Shown here piece after piece: positions 8,400 to 17,008 of a stretch of 64,000 nucleotides of DNA. Where the stretch lies: NCBI RefSeq assembly GCF_018614075.1, contig NZ_JAGGOZ010000013.1, forward strand, positions 62,001 to 126,000. The letters are read 5' to 3'. Numbering within the stretch: the stretch's first letter is position 1; every line of letters begins with the position of its first letter. The position numbers and the translations under genes were made by a program. Source of the DNA: Streptomyces sp. ISL-94. Its GTDB lineage: Bacteria > Actinomycetota > Actinomycetes > Streptomycetales > Streptomycetaceae. Under the pieces are notes generated by a model. It saw nothing but the letters and a program-made list of their open reading frames with translations, made no database searches and was not told where the DNA came from.

Positions 8400-11300
8400 T
8401 CAGCCGCGTCGCACCAGGGGGAACGCGAGCGTCTCGCGGATCGTGAGGCCCGTGAGGAACATGACGAGCCGGTCCACGCCGATGCCGAGGCCGCCGGTGG
8501 GCGGCATCGCGTACTCCAGGGCGTCCAGGAAGTCGTTGTCGATCTCCATCGCCTCGGGGTCGCCGCCCGCCGCGAGCAGGGACTGCGCGGTGAGCCGGCG
8601 CCGCTGCTCGACCGGGTCGGTCAGCTCCGAGTAGGCGGTGCCCAGTTCGGTGCCGAAGGCGACCAGGTCCCAGCGCTCGGCGAGCCTCGGGTCCTTGCGG
8701 TGCTGCCGGGTGAGCGGGGAGACGTCCGTCGGGAAGTCCTTGTAGAAGGTGGGCAGCTTGGTCCGCTCCTCGACCAGGCGCTCGTACATCTCCAGCACCA
8801 CGTCGCCGCGGGTGTCCTCGGCGGCGTGTGGGACGGCCGCCCGGTCGCACAGCCCGCGCAGCACGTGCTCCTCGGTGTCCGCGTCGACCGCCTCGCCGAG
8901 GGCCTCGCTGATCGCCCCGTACACCGTCTTGACCGGCCACGGTCCGGAGATGTCGTGGACGACGAGCTTCCCGTCGGCTCCCGCCTTGTGGGCGATGGGC
9001 GAGCCGAAGGCCGCCTTCGCCGCGCCCTGGATCAGCTCGCGGGTGAGGTCGAGCATCACGTCGTAGTCGGCGAAGGCCTGATAGGCCTCCAGCATCGTGA
9101 ATTCGGGGTTGTGCTTGTAGGAGACGCCCTCGTTGCGGAAGGTGCGGCCCATCTCGAAGACCTTCTCCATGCCGCCGACGCACAGCCGCTTGAGGTACAG
9201 CTCGGGTGCGATGCGCAGGTACAGGTCGAGGTCGTAGGCGTTGATGTGGGTGCGGAACGGCCGGGCGTTGGCGCCGCCGTGGATCTGCTGCAGCATCGGA
9301 GTCTCGACCTCCAGGTACCCGCGGTCGAGCAACCCCTGGCGCAGGGCCTGCACCGCGCTGGAGCGGGCCCGTACGACGTCCCGGGCCTCGGGACTGGCGA
9401 CGAGGTCGAGGTAGCGGCGCCGGACGCGGGCCTCGGGGTCGGCGAGACCCTTGCGCTTGTCGGGCAGGGGACGCAGGCACTTGCCGGTGAGCTGCCAGGA
9501 CCGCACGAGCAGGGACAGCTCGCCGCTCTTGCTGGCGCCGACCTCGCCGCTCGCGACGACGTGGTCGCCGAAGTCGACCTGCGAGGTGAAGGAGTCCAGG
9601 GCGCCGGCGCCGGTCTCGTCGCGCGTGAGCATCAGCTGTATGTCCCCGGACCAGTCGCGCAGGACGGCGAAGAGGACGCCGCCGAGATCGCGTACGAGCA
9701 TGACGCGCCCGGCGAGGGTGGCTTCCTCGCCGGAGCGGGCGCCGGCCGGGTGGGCGGGGTGGGCGGCCTTCAGCTGGGCCACGGTGTGGGTGCGCTGCCG
9801 GATGCCGACGGGGTACGGGTCGGTGCCGCCGGCCCGGATGCGCTCCAGCTTGTCGTGGCGGACGCGTACCTGCTCGGGCAGCCGCTCGGCCCGGGAGGCC
9901 GCCTCGGCCTCCTCCCCTACGGCGTCCAGGTTCAGGGAGTCGATGGAGGGCAGCCCCTGGGTGGTGGCGGGGGCGGTGAGGCCCTTGGGATGGCCGTTGC
10001 CCCACAGGGTGCGCAGGCTGGGCACGGAGACGAAGCCCTCGGCGATGCCGGAGGCGAGGCTGACCCGGGCGAGCGAGCCGGCGTCCTGGTAGCAGAGGAA
10101 CCGCGGGTACCACTCGGGGCCGTATTTGACGTTCGAGCGGTACAGCGCCTCCAGCTGCCACCAGCGGGAGAAGAACAGCAGCAGCTTGCGCCACAGCTTG
10201 AGGACGGGACCGGCGCCGATCCGGCCGCCCTCCTCGAAGGCGGAGCGGAAGACGGCGAAGTTGAGGGAGATCCGGCGTACGCCCAGGGCCGGCGCGGCGG
10301 CGCAGAGCTGGGCGACCATGAACTCCATGACCCCGTTGGGGGCGGTGCTGTCGCGGCGCATCAGGTCGAGGGAGATGCCGTCCTTGCCCCAGGGGACGAA
10401 GGAGAGCAGGGCGATCAGCTCGCCCTGGGCGTCGAAGGCCTCCACCAGCAGGCAGTCCCCGTCGGCCCGGTCGCCGAGCCGGTCCAGGGCCATGGAGAAG
10501 CCGCGCTCGGTCTCGGTGTCGCGCCAGGTGTCGGCCCGGTCCACGATCATCTGCATCTCGTCCTCGGAGAGGGCTGAGTGGCGGCGGATGACGGTGGTGG
10601 CGCCGGTGCGCTTGACCCGGTTGACGGCCTGCCGGGTGACGCGCATGTCGCGGCCGTCGAGGTCGAAGTGGGCCACGTGCAGGATCGCCTCGTCGCCGAG
10701 CTGTAGGGCGCCGAGTCCGGAGCGGGCGTAGGCGGTGGCGCCGTCCTCGGAGGCACCCATGACGGCGGGCTGCCAGCCGTAGCGGCGGGCGACGGCGAGC
10801 CAGGCGTCGATGGCGGGGGTCCAGGCGGCGGGGTCTCCCACCGGGTCGCCGCTGGCGAGGCAGACGCCGGCTTCGACGCGGTAGGTGACGGCGGCCTTGC
10901 CGTTGGGGGCGAAGACGACGGCCTTGTCGCGGCGGGTGGCGAAGTAGCCGAGGGAGTCGCTGCGGCCGTAGGCGCCGAGGAGGGCCCGGATGCGGGCCTC
11001 CTCGTCGCCGTGCAGGGCGGCGGTCAGGCGCTGGGAGCGGAAGAGGGTGGCGGCGGCGTTCAGCAGGGCGACGGCGCCGAAGAGGCCGAGCAGGAAGTCC
11101 AGCGGGCGGGGCGGGCGGCCGTCGAACTCCCGGGCGGAGAAGAGGCCGCCGAAGACCTGCTTGGCGGCCCAGTCCAGCCACTGCCCCCGGGGCAGGGTGC
11201 CGTGGAAGAGGGCGACGAGCCCCCAGCCGACGAGGACGGCGGCGAGGAGGCCGGTGCCGAGCACGATCATGGCCCGCCAGAGGGCGCCGGGCCGGGAGGC

Positions 11301-11705
11301 GGCGTAGAACTCGCTGCGGGCGGCGATCAGCAGGGCCAGGGCGGCGACGGCGACGGCCATGGAGGGGACGCCGATCCAGTAGTCGCCTTCGGCCATGCTC
11401 AGCACGTCGGCGAGGATCAGCAGGGCCAGATAGGTGACGACGATCCACCAGGCGACCTTCTTGCGGGTGCCGAGGGCGGCGGCGAGGAGGAAGAGGAAGA
11501 CCGCGTAGGCGAGGTTGGCGCTGACCGGGACGACGATGAGGTTCAGGAAGCGCACCACGTGCCGCAGCAGCCTGCGCAGCGCCGGGGAGAGCGACAGCAG
11601 AGCGCACAGCAGGCCGAGCGTTCCGAAGAACGCGCCGAATCCGTCGGGAACCCGGTTCAGGAAGCGGTTCCGGGTTCCGCGTCTCTCCTCCACGGTGGCA
11701 CTCAT
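8400..11705 (-). CDS. lysX: Bifunctional lysylphosphatidylglycerol synthetase / lysyl-tRNA synthetase LysX
   Basis: 1101 residues, the usual size. The N-terminal part holds several membrane helices (residues about 40-260). A cytoplasmic GNAT-like DUF2156 lysyltransferase domain follows (about 290-600), then an OB-fold (about 690-780) and a class II lysyl-tRNA synthetase core with motif 2 FRNEGVSYKHNPEFT and motif 3 GGLGIGVDRL. The protein charges tRNA-Lys and transfers lysine to phosphatidylglycerol, lowering membrane negative charge and raising resistance to cationic peptides (family knowledge). The start at MSATVEERRG (11703-11705) matches the family N-terminus; in-frame sequence further upstream is probably not translated. 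Confidence 0.93.
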   Translation of the reverse strand: MSATVEERRGTRNRFLNRVPDGFGAFFGTLGLLCALLSLSPALRRLLRHVVRFLNLIVVPVSANLAYAVFLFLLAAALGTRKKVAWWIVVTYLALLILADVLSMAEGDYWIGVPSMAVAVAALALLIAARSEFYAASRPGALWRAMIVLGTGLLAAVLVGWGLVALFHGTLPRGQWLDWAAKQVFGGLFSAREFDGRPPRPLDFLLGLFGAVALLNAAATLFRSQRLTAALHGDEEARIRALLGAYGRSDSLGYFATRRDKAVVFAPNGKAAVTYRVEAGVCLASGDPVGDPAAWTPAIDAWLAVARRYGWQPAVMGASEDGATAYARSGLGALQLGDEAILHVAHFDLDGRDMRVTRQAVNRVKRTGATTVIRRHSALSEDEMQMIVDRADTWRDTETERGFSMALDRLGDRADGDCLLVEAFDAQGELIALLSFVPWGKDGISLDLMRRDSTAPNGVMEFMVAQLCAAAPALGVRRISLNFAVFRSAFEEGGRIGAGPVLKLWRKLLLFFSRWWQLEALYRSNVKYGPEWYPRFLCYQDAGSLARVSLASGIAEGFVSVPSLRTLWGNGHPKGLTAPATTQGLPSIDSLNLDAVGEEAEAASRAERLPEQVRVRHDKLERIRAGGTDPYPVGIRQRTHTVAQLKAAHPAHPAGARSGEEATLAGRVMLVRDLGGVLFAVLRDWSGDIQLMLTRDETGAGALDSFTSQVDFGDHVVASGEVGASKSGELSLLVRSWQLTGKCLRPLPDKRKGLADPEARVRRRYLDLVASPEARDVVRARSSAVQALRQGLLDRGYLEVETPMLQQIHGGANARPFRTHINAYDLDLYLRIAPELYLKRLCVGGMEKVFEMGRTFRNEGVSYKHNPEFTMLEAYQAFADYDVMLDLTRELIQGAAKAAFGSPIAHKAGADGKLVVHDISGPWPVKTVYGAISEALGEAVDADTEEHVLRGLCDRAAVPHAAEDTRGDVVLEMYERLVEERTKLPTFYKDFPTDVSPLTRQHRKDPRLAERWDLVAFGTELGTAYSELTDPVEQRRRLTAQSLLAAGGDPEAMEIDNDFLDALEYAMPPTGGLGIGVDRLVMFLTGLTIRETLAFPLVRRG

Positions 11706-11778
11706 GGTTCGCACTGTAGGGACGGCGGCCGTCGTCCGCGCGCCGGGGGCGGAGACGCTCGGGAGGGTGACGGAGCAC

Positions 11779-12255
11779 GTGAACACGGGATTCGAGCGCG
11801 GTACCGACGGCCCCGGAGGTGATCCTGGCCGGGGTCGACGGATCGGAGTCCCCGCTCCGGGCCGCGGCCTCGCGGCGGGGCGGGCCCGGCGGCAGAACGC
11901 GCTGCCGGCGCTGGTGTACGTCCAGCCGGTGATGCCGGCCGGGGCCTCGCTGGGCGCCCCGGTGGCCGACACCACCGGCGAGATCGCGGAGGGCCTGGTG
12001 GCGGAGATCCGCGAGTCGGCGGAGCGCCTCAGGGGCATCTACGAGGTCCGCCGGCAGTTCCACACCTTCCGCGGCGGCCCTCCCCCGGCTACCGCTGGGA
12101 GGTGCCCCCCAGCGGGCCTGGTGAGCGCGGCGGAGGAGCTGACGGCGGACGCGGTGGTGGCCGGCGCCTCCGAACAAGCCGGCCACCGCACCGTGGGCTC
12201 GGTGGCGATCCGCCTGGTCAAGGCGGGCCGCCGGCCGGTGACGGCCGTCCCGTAG
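11779..12255 (+). pseudogene. Universal stress protein (UspA family), frameshifted
   Basis: UspA-like segments lie in two reading frames. One frame gives EVILAGVDGSESPLRAAA (ATP-binding strand and DGS motif). The other gives RRQNALPALVYVQP, VSAAEELTADAVVAGASE and GSVAIRLVKAGRRPVTAVP. At least two frame changes, near 11810 and 11870, are needed to read them as one protein. A 33-base palindromic element at 12080-12112 also replaces family-conserved sequence. The gene is very likely inactive. It starts just upstream of lysX on the opposite strand. Confidence 0.72.
12080..12112. repeat. Short palindromic repeat element inside the usp pseudogene
   Basis: C-run, CGGCTACCGCTGGGAGG stem region and GTGCCCCCC form an imperfect hairpin. 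The same layout (tcccccgg...ccgggaggtgccccc) recurs at 17973-18007 inside the SpoIIE-domain gene. It resembles a family of small dispersed repeats seen in Streptomyces genomes. Confidence 0.55.
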
Positions 12256-12282
12256 GCGGGTGCGCGTTGCTCTGCAGTCGGC

Positions 12283-13488
12283 CTACTTCGCCATGGTGAG
12301 GCCGTCCTTGGCGGCGCCGCGGCTGAGGACGGCCTCGCTGATGGTGTCCTGGGCGCTCTCGTAGTCGTCGCGGTCGGGGTTCTTCGCCAGGGTGCCGGGG
12401 AGGTTCACGACCTTGCCGGCGGACAGGTCCATCATCTGGGGGACGAACTCGGCCTTGGTGACCTGCCAGCGCTGGCCGGCCGCGGCCGGCGGGGCGAAGG
12501 TGAAGCGGCCGATCGAGCCGTAGTTGCCGCGCATGTCCCGCGCGCCCGTGTAATTGAACATCTCGCCGGCCACCTGGTCGCCCATGCCGTAGATGATCCA
12601 GGTCCCGTTGACCTTCTCGTAGGGCTGCGGGATGTGCGCGTGGGTGCCCAGGATCAGGTCGATGTCGGGGCGTCCGCCGGTTTGCGAGGCGGTCAGCGCC
12701 CTGCCCAGCGACAGCTGCGTCTCGTCCGGCTCGGTCTGCCACTCCGTGCCCCAGTGGACGCTGACCAGGACCACGTCCGCGCCCGCCTTCCGGGCGGCCC
12801 GCGCATCCGCGATGATCTTGTCCTGTTTCATCAGGTTGACCGCCCACGGCTGCCCCTCGGGCAGCGGGTAGCCGTTGGTGTCGTAGGTGTACGCGAGGTG
12901 CGCGACCTTGGCGGAGCCCGCGGTGTACGTGGTCACCGTGGCCGCCTCGGCCGCCGTGCGGGCCGAACCGGCATGCTTCAGGCCGACCTTGTCGAAGCGG
13001 TCGAGCGTGCGGCGCAGCCCGTCGGCGCCGTCGTCGAGGGTGTGGTTCGAGGCCGTGGAGCAGCCGTCGTACCCGGCGTCCTTGAGCCCGTCGGCCACCT
13101 CTTGGGGGGACTTGAAGGCGGGGTAGCCGGAGAAGGGACCGCCTTCCTCGCCGTAGATGGTCTCCATGTGGCAGAGGGCCAGGTCGGCCGCTGAGACCAG
13201 GGGTTTGACGCCGGAGAACATCGGTCTGAAGTCGTATCCGTCGCCGTCCGCGTCGTCGGCCGCCCGCTGGATGACCGAGGTGTGCGGAAGAACGTCGCCG
13301 CTCGCGACCAGGGTGAATCCCCCGGCGGCCGGGGATCCGGCGGCAGTGGAGGGGGTCGGCTTGCCGGCTTCGGCGAGGCGGGCCGGTGCCGGTCCCGCTC
13401 CCGGGCCCCCGGCGGCCGAGCAGCCGGCGGCGGCCGACAGGAGGAGGGCCGAGAGGACGGCGACGGCCTGTCGGGTGCGCTTGGTCAT
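12283..13488 (-). CDS. CapA family lipoprotein (poly-gamma-glutamate synthesis / metallophosphatase-like)
   Basis: 401 residues. The lipoprotein signal has lipobox SAAAGC. A CapA-type metallophosphatase-fold domain follows, with ASGDVLPHTSV, ALCHMETIYG, ASNHTLDDGADGL, VSVHWGTEW, LGTHAHIPQP and YGMGDQV. These residues fit the dinuclear-metal core described for PGA-cap proteins. CapA homologues take part in poly-gamma-glutamate capsule synthesis, but many actinobacterial members have no known substrate and no capBC genes are nearby. The ATG at 13486-13488 has only a weak ribosome-binding site (GGGGC). Confidence 0.88.
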   Translation of the reverse strand: MTKRTRQAVAVLSALLLSAAAGCSAAGGPGAGPAPARLAEAGKPTPSTAAGSPAAGGFTLVASGDVLPHTSVIQRAADDADGDGYDFRPMFSGVKPLVSAADLALCHMETIYGEEGGPFSGYPAFKSPQEVADGLKDAGYDGCSTASNHTLDDGADGLRRTLDRFDKVGLKHAGSARTAAEAATVTTYTAGSAKVAHLAYTYDTNGYPLPEGQPWAVNLMKQDKIIADARAARKAGADVVLVSVHWGTEWQTEPDETQLSLGRALTASQTGGRPDIDLILGTHAHIPQPYEKVNGTWIIYGMGDQVAGEMFNYTGARDMRGNYGSIGRFTFAPPAAAGQRWQVTKAEFVPQMMDLSAGKVVNLPGTLAKNPDRDDYESAQDTISEAVLSRGAAKDGLTMAK

Positions 13489-13833
13489 CTGCCCCGGCTC
13501 TCATTAGTAGGACTATCTGATTACCTGCAATCCATAGAAAGAGACGCCGCGAGTCAAGGAACAGATCCGGTCGCGGGCCACCGGCTCACCCGGATGGCGG
13601 CTGTCGAAGGCACCATGGGGAGCGCCAGGGGGAGGGCTGCCGGAACCACCGCCGCGGCCGCTGCCGTTCGCCGCGCCGTTCGACCGTTCACCGCCCGGCC
13701 CGGCCGCCCACCGGATGACCCGGGTGCTTGGGCGCACCGCCCGGACCGGACGGTTCCCGGGCGGCTCCGTGCAGGTCAGGGTTGATGTGTCGCCCTCGGC
13801 CACGGACCCCACGCACCCCGGAAGGAGCCCCTC
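13489..13833. other. Divergent intergenic region
   Basis: 345 bases between capA-like and the sigma factor gene. The first 60 bases are AT-richer, which suits the capA promoter. GAAGGAG directly before 13834 is the sigma gene's ribosome-binding site. Frames crossing this region have no family resemblance. Confidence 0.5.
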
Positions 13834-14373
13834 GTGCCGCTCTCCCCCACCCTCACGCGCACCGATCCCGAGGCGCTGGCCGAACTCCAGCGCGACCACG
13901 GGCGGGCGCTGTTCGGTTTCCTGGTCGGGCTCACCGCCGGGGACGCCCAGCGCGCGGAGGACCTCGTACAGGAGACCCTCGTACGGGTCTGGCAGCACCC
14001 GGAGGTCCTGTCGAGCGGGCACGAGTCCCTGCGGCCCTGGCTGTTCACGGTGGCCCGGCGCCTCGCGATCGACGCGCGGCGGGCCCGCCTGTCCCGGCCG
14101 CAGGAGGTGGACGCGGAGGGGTTGGAGCAGGCGCCGGCGCCCGAGGACGCGGTGGCCGGTTCCGTCACGGCGATCGACGTACGGCGGGCCGTGGGCTCCC
14201 TGGGGCCGGAGCACCGCGAGGTGCTGATGCAGGTCTACTTCCAGGACCGCTCGGTGGCCGAGGCCGCCGCCGAGCTCGGCATTCCGGCCGGAACCGTCAA
14301 ATCCCGTACTTACTACGCCCTTCGGGCCCTGAGGAAGGGCCTCCAGGGGTACGGGTACGGCCTCGGCGCCTGA
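13834..14373 (+). CDS. ECF-type RNA polymerase sigma factor
   Basis: 179 residues with sigma-70 region 2 (AEDLVQETLVRVWQH, then RPWLFTVARRLAIDARR) and region 4 (LGPEHREVLMQVYFQDRSVA, AAELGIPAGTVKSRTYYALR). No extra C-terminal domain and no recognisable anti-sigma factor gene is adjacent, so how it is controlled is unclear. GTG 13834 follows GAAGGAG with good spacing. Confidence 0.92.
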   Translation: MPLSPTLTRTDPEALAELQRDHGRALFGFLVGLTAGDAQRAEDLVQETLVRVWQHPEVLSSGHESLRPWLFTVARRLAIDARRARLSRPQEVDAEGLEQAPAPEDAVAGSVTAIDVRRAVGSLGPEHREVLMQVYFQDRSVAEAAAELGIPAGTVKSRTYYALRALRKGLQGYGYGLGA

Positions 14374-14550
14374 GCCCGGCCCACGGGAAGGGATCTGAGA
14401 ACGTCTCGAATGCATGCGGACCGGACATGAAGCGCATGAAATGAGGCATCAGACCGTTCAAGTTGAGTAAACATCCCCCGCTCCGCGAGCCGCTCGGTGA
14501 AGGCTCGGGGCTGACGACGGGACGCTCGACGCGCGGGAGAAGGTGGAACG

Positions 14551-15066
14551 GTGCAGCCCGAGGGTATGAACGGCACCAGTGACGGCGGGCTCGCGGTGCC
14601 CATGGCTTGGCTCTACGCCGAGTACATCGCAGACGAACTGCTGCGCACGGGCCGGCTGATCCCGGTCAGCACCCTGGAGTTCCGGGCCGGACGCGACACG
14701 CTCGCGCTGACCATCTACCTCTCGGACGCGGCCGGCGAACTCTCCGGGATCCGGGTGGTGTCCCAGCTCGACGAGTGGCTCTCGCTGACGGCGTACGGTC
14801 ATCCCTGGCGCGACTGGGTGCACACCCGCTTCCTCGCGCTGGGCGAGGAGGCCCGCGAGCGCGGCCGCGCCGAGGAGCCGGACCTGGAACTGGCCCGGGC
14901 GGCGTGGCGCTGGCTGGACCGCACCGAGCTGTTCGCCACCAACCTCGACCCGGGCCGGCACGGCCACGCCGAGACCCCGCCGGGGCTGGACGAGAACGCC
15001 CGGGTGTGGACCCCGGCCTGGCAACTGGGCCTGCCGCTCGGCCACTTGGCGATGCACCTCTTCTGA
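14551..15066 (+). CDS. Conserved hypothetical protein
   Basis: 171 residues with no signal peptide or membrane segment. Visible features are an amphipathic N-terminus (MAWLYAEYIADELLRTG), a beta-rich middle, a WLSLTAYGHPWRDWV stretch and an acidic Trp-rich C-terminal half. I do not recognise a named domain. Codon use is typical and GTG 14551 has AAGGTGG upstream, so the gene looks real. It follows the sigma factor by 177 bases and could be independently transcribed. Confidence 0.7.
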   Translation: MQPEGMNGTSDGGLAVPMAWLYAEYIADELLRTGRLIPVSTLEFRAGRDTLALTIYLSDAAGELSGIRVVSQLDEWLSLTAYGHPWRDWVHTRFLALGEEARERGRAEEPDLELARAAWRWLDRTELFATNLDPGRHGHAETPPGLDENARVWTPAWQLGLPLGHLAMHLF

Positions 15067-15088
15067 GGCGCTCCTCGGAGGAACCGGC

Positions 15089-15499
15089 TTAGGCGGGGCG
15101 GCGGGGACTCGGGCCCGGCGCCTCGGCCGGGTCCATCACCAGGCCCGTGAAATCGGCCTCGTTGCGCTCGGCCCGGGCGACGTACCACCGGGCGATCAGC
15201 CACATCACCGGATACACCAGCACGCCGAGCGCCACCCACACCAGCGGCCCCGACCCGGTCCGCGGCAGCACCAACACCAGCGGCAGCGTCCCGACCAGCA
15301 GCGCGAGGGCGGCCAGCGCCCCCAGCGCGGCGCGCAGTTGGCTGCGCATGAGGGCCCGTACGTAGGTGGCGCCCAAGGTGGTCTGTTCGGAGATCTCGGA
15401 GTGCGCCGGGGTGTGCGCGGGCGGCCGGCGGCGGGCGCTGCGGGGCACCCCGGTGACGACCTCGCGCCGGGGCGGCGACTGCTGCTGCTCCTCGGCCAT
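15089..15499 (-). CDS. Small membrane protein, DUF485-like
   Basis: 136 residues. The N-terminal third is hydrophilic and basic. Two membrane helices follow (ALGALAALALLVGTLPLVLV and VWVALGVLVYPVMWLIARWY), then YVARAERNEADF, which matches the helix-loop-helix plus tail pattern of DUF485 proteins. DUF485 members often sit with acetate or solute permeases, but none is here. The ATG at 15497-15499 is preferred; the frame extends upstream without other support. Confidence 0.72.
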   Translation of the reverse strand: MAEEQQQSPPRREVVTGVPRSARRRPPAHTPAHSEISEQTTLGATYVRALMRSQLRAALGALAALALLVGTLPLVLVLPRTGSGPLVWVALGVLVYPVMWLIARWYVARAERNEADFTGLVMDPAEAPGPSPRRPA

Positions 15500-15525
15500 G
15501 GTGCGGGAGTCTACGCAGCGCCCGG

Positions 15526-16386
15526 CTATTTGAGGAGGCGCGAGAGCCGCCGGTCGGCGAGCGGCTTGCCGCCGGTCTGGCAGGTGGGGCAGTACTCCAG
15601 GGAGGAGTCGGCGAAGGAGACCGAGCGGACGGTGTCCCCGCACACGGGGCACGGCTCCCCGGTCCGGCCGTGCACCCGCAGGCCGCTCTTCTTCTCTGCC
15701 TTGAGCCGGCCCGCGGCCACTCCGTGCGCCCGCTCGACCGCCTCGCCCAGGGTGTCCCGAACGGCCGCGTGTAGCCGGGTGATCTGCTCCTCGTCGAAGG
15801 AGGCGGCCGGCTTGAAGGGCGAGACCTTGGCCCGGTGCAGGATCTCGTCGCTGTACGCGTTGCCGATCCCGGCGATGACGCTCTGGTCGCGCAGGACGCC
15901 CTTGATCTGGCGCCGCTCCCCCGCGAGCAGGGCGGCGAAGGCGTCCCGGTCGAAGGCCTCGGCGAGCGGGTCGGGGCCGAGGCGGGCGATGCCGGGGACC
16001 TCCTGGGGGTCGTGGACCACGTAGACGGCGAGGCGCTTTTGGGTCCCGGCCTCGGTGAGGTCGAAGCCGGCGCCGCCTTCGAGTACGACGCGCAGGGCGA
16101 GCGGGCCCTTGCCGGGGCGCGGCGGCTGCGTGGGCAGGGTGTCCTGCCAGCGCAGCCAGCCGGCCCGGGCCAGGTGGGTGACGAGGTGGAGCTCGCCGAC
16201 CGCCACCGCCAGGAACTTGCCGTACCGGGCGGTGGCGCCGGCGGGCTGCCCTTCGAGGGCGGTCAGCGGCGGGTCGTACGTCTTGAGCACGCTCACCGCG
16301 AGCGGGAGGACGCGCTCGACCACCCGCCCGGTGAGGTGTTCGTCGAGGTACTCACGCAGGGCCTCGACCTCGGGCAGCTCCGGCAT
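15526..16386 (-). CDS. Fpg/Nei family DNA glycosylase / AP lyase
   Basis: 286 residues. It begins MPELPEVE, so Pro2 and Glu3 form the canonical catalytic N-terminus after Met removal. A conserved Lys (ARYGKFL), the helix-two-turn-helix IKGVLRDQSVIAGIGNAYSD and a C-terminal four-cysteine zinc finger (CPVCG...CPTCQ) are all present. It should excise oxidised bases and nick the abasic site. Sequence alone does not separate Fpg (8-oxoguanine) from Nei (oxidised pyrimidine) specificity. Confidence 0.92.
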   Translation of the reverse strand: MPELPEVEALREYLDEHLTGRVVERVLPLAVSVLKTYDPPLTALEGQPAGATARYGKFLAVAVGELHLVTHLARAGWLRWQDTLPTQPPRPGKGPLALRVVLEGGAGFDLTEAGTQKRLAVYVVHDPQEVPGIARLGPDPLAEAFDRDAFAALLAGERRQIKGVLRDQSVIAGIGNAYSDEILHRAKVSPFKPAASFDEEQITRLHAAVRDTLGEAVERAHGVAAGRLKAEKKSGLRVHGRTGEPCPVCGDTVRSVSFADSSLEYCPTCQTGGKPLADRRLSRLLK

Positions 16387-16406
16387 GGCTCCAGCCTGCC
16401 GCCGTC

Positions 16407-16922
16407 TCAGGCGAAGCGCGAGCCGGGCACCGGTCCCGGGGACGCGACGCGGTCGCGGGGCGCCGAGAGCCAGCCGGTGCCGACCCCCGTGACGAACGCC
16501 CGGAAGGCCTCGTCCGGGTCGGCCGGCGTCCCGCCGTCGCCCTCGTCCGCGGCGGGGTCGGCCTCCGCGATCTCCGCGGCGGCCTCGGCGTGCCGGTGCT
16601 CGTCCTCCGCCAGCTCGGCGAGCAGCGGCCGCGAGTCGGGCAGCAGCCGGAGCGTCGCGCGCAGCGGTGCGACGGCGAGGAAGGCGACGCCGTGCTCGAC
16701 GCAGGCGTAGCCGAGGTCGTAGAGGGCCTGGGGGTCGCCCCGCCTCTTGGCGGCAGCCTCGGCCGCGGCGGCCAGGTCCTCGAACCCGGCGGCGTCGGCC
16801 AGGGCCCGGGTCGCCGTGGCGAGTTCGGCGACGGGCGCCGTGTCGGCACGGGGTCGCAGGGACCGTACTGCTCCGGGCAGCTCCCCGATCTTCAGCAGCC
16901 GGCGGACGTCATCTGGGGTCAT
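16407..16922 (-). CDS. Conserved hypothetical protein, helical
   Basis: 171 residues from ATG 16920-16922 (MTPDDVRRLLKIGELPG). The protein is helical and alanine-rich, with a TPR-like rhythm around ALYDLGYACVEHGVAFLAVAPL and an acidic linker before the C-terminal FRAFVTGVGTGWLSAPR. No named domain is recognised. It sits between the glycosylase and the phosphatase gene on the same strand. The longer frame opening at 16949 has no ribosome-binding site. Confidence 0.7.
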   Translation of the reverse strand: MTPDDVRRLLKIGELPGAVRSLRPRADTAPVAELATATRALADAAGFEDLAAAAEAAAKRRGDPQALYDLGYACVEHGVAFLAVAPLRATLRLLPDSRPLLAELAEDEHRHAEAAAEIAEADPAADEGDGGTPADPDEAFRAFVTGVGTGWLSAPRDRVASPGPVPGSRFA

Positions 16923-17008
16923 CGCCCCCGACCCTCGGTGACCGCGCACCGGCCCGCAACGGACTTTCGGGCGGTGCGTGACGCCCTACGGGTGAGGCGG
17001 AGCGGCCG

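Noticed and set aside
7968-10577. 869-codon plus-strand ORF
   Set aside because: Lies antisense to the deacetylase and lysX. The Gly/Val/Gln-rich translation has no recognisable family.
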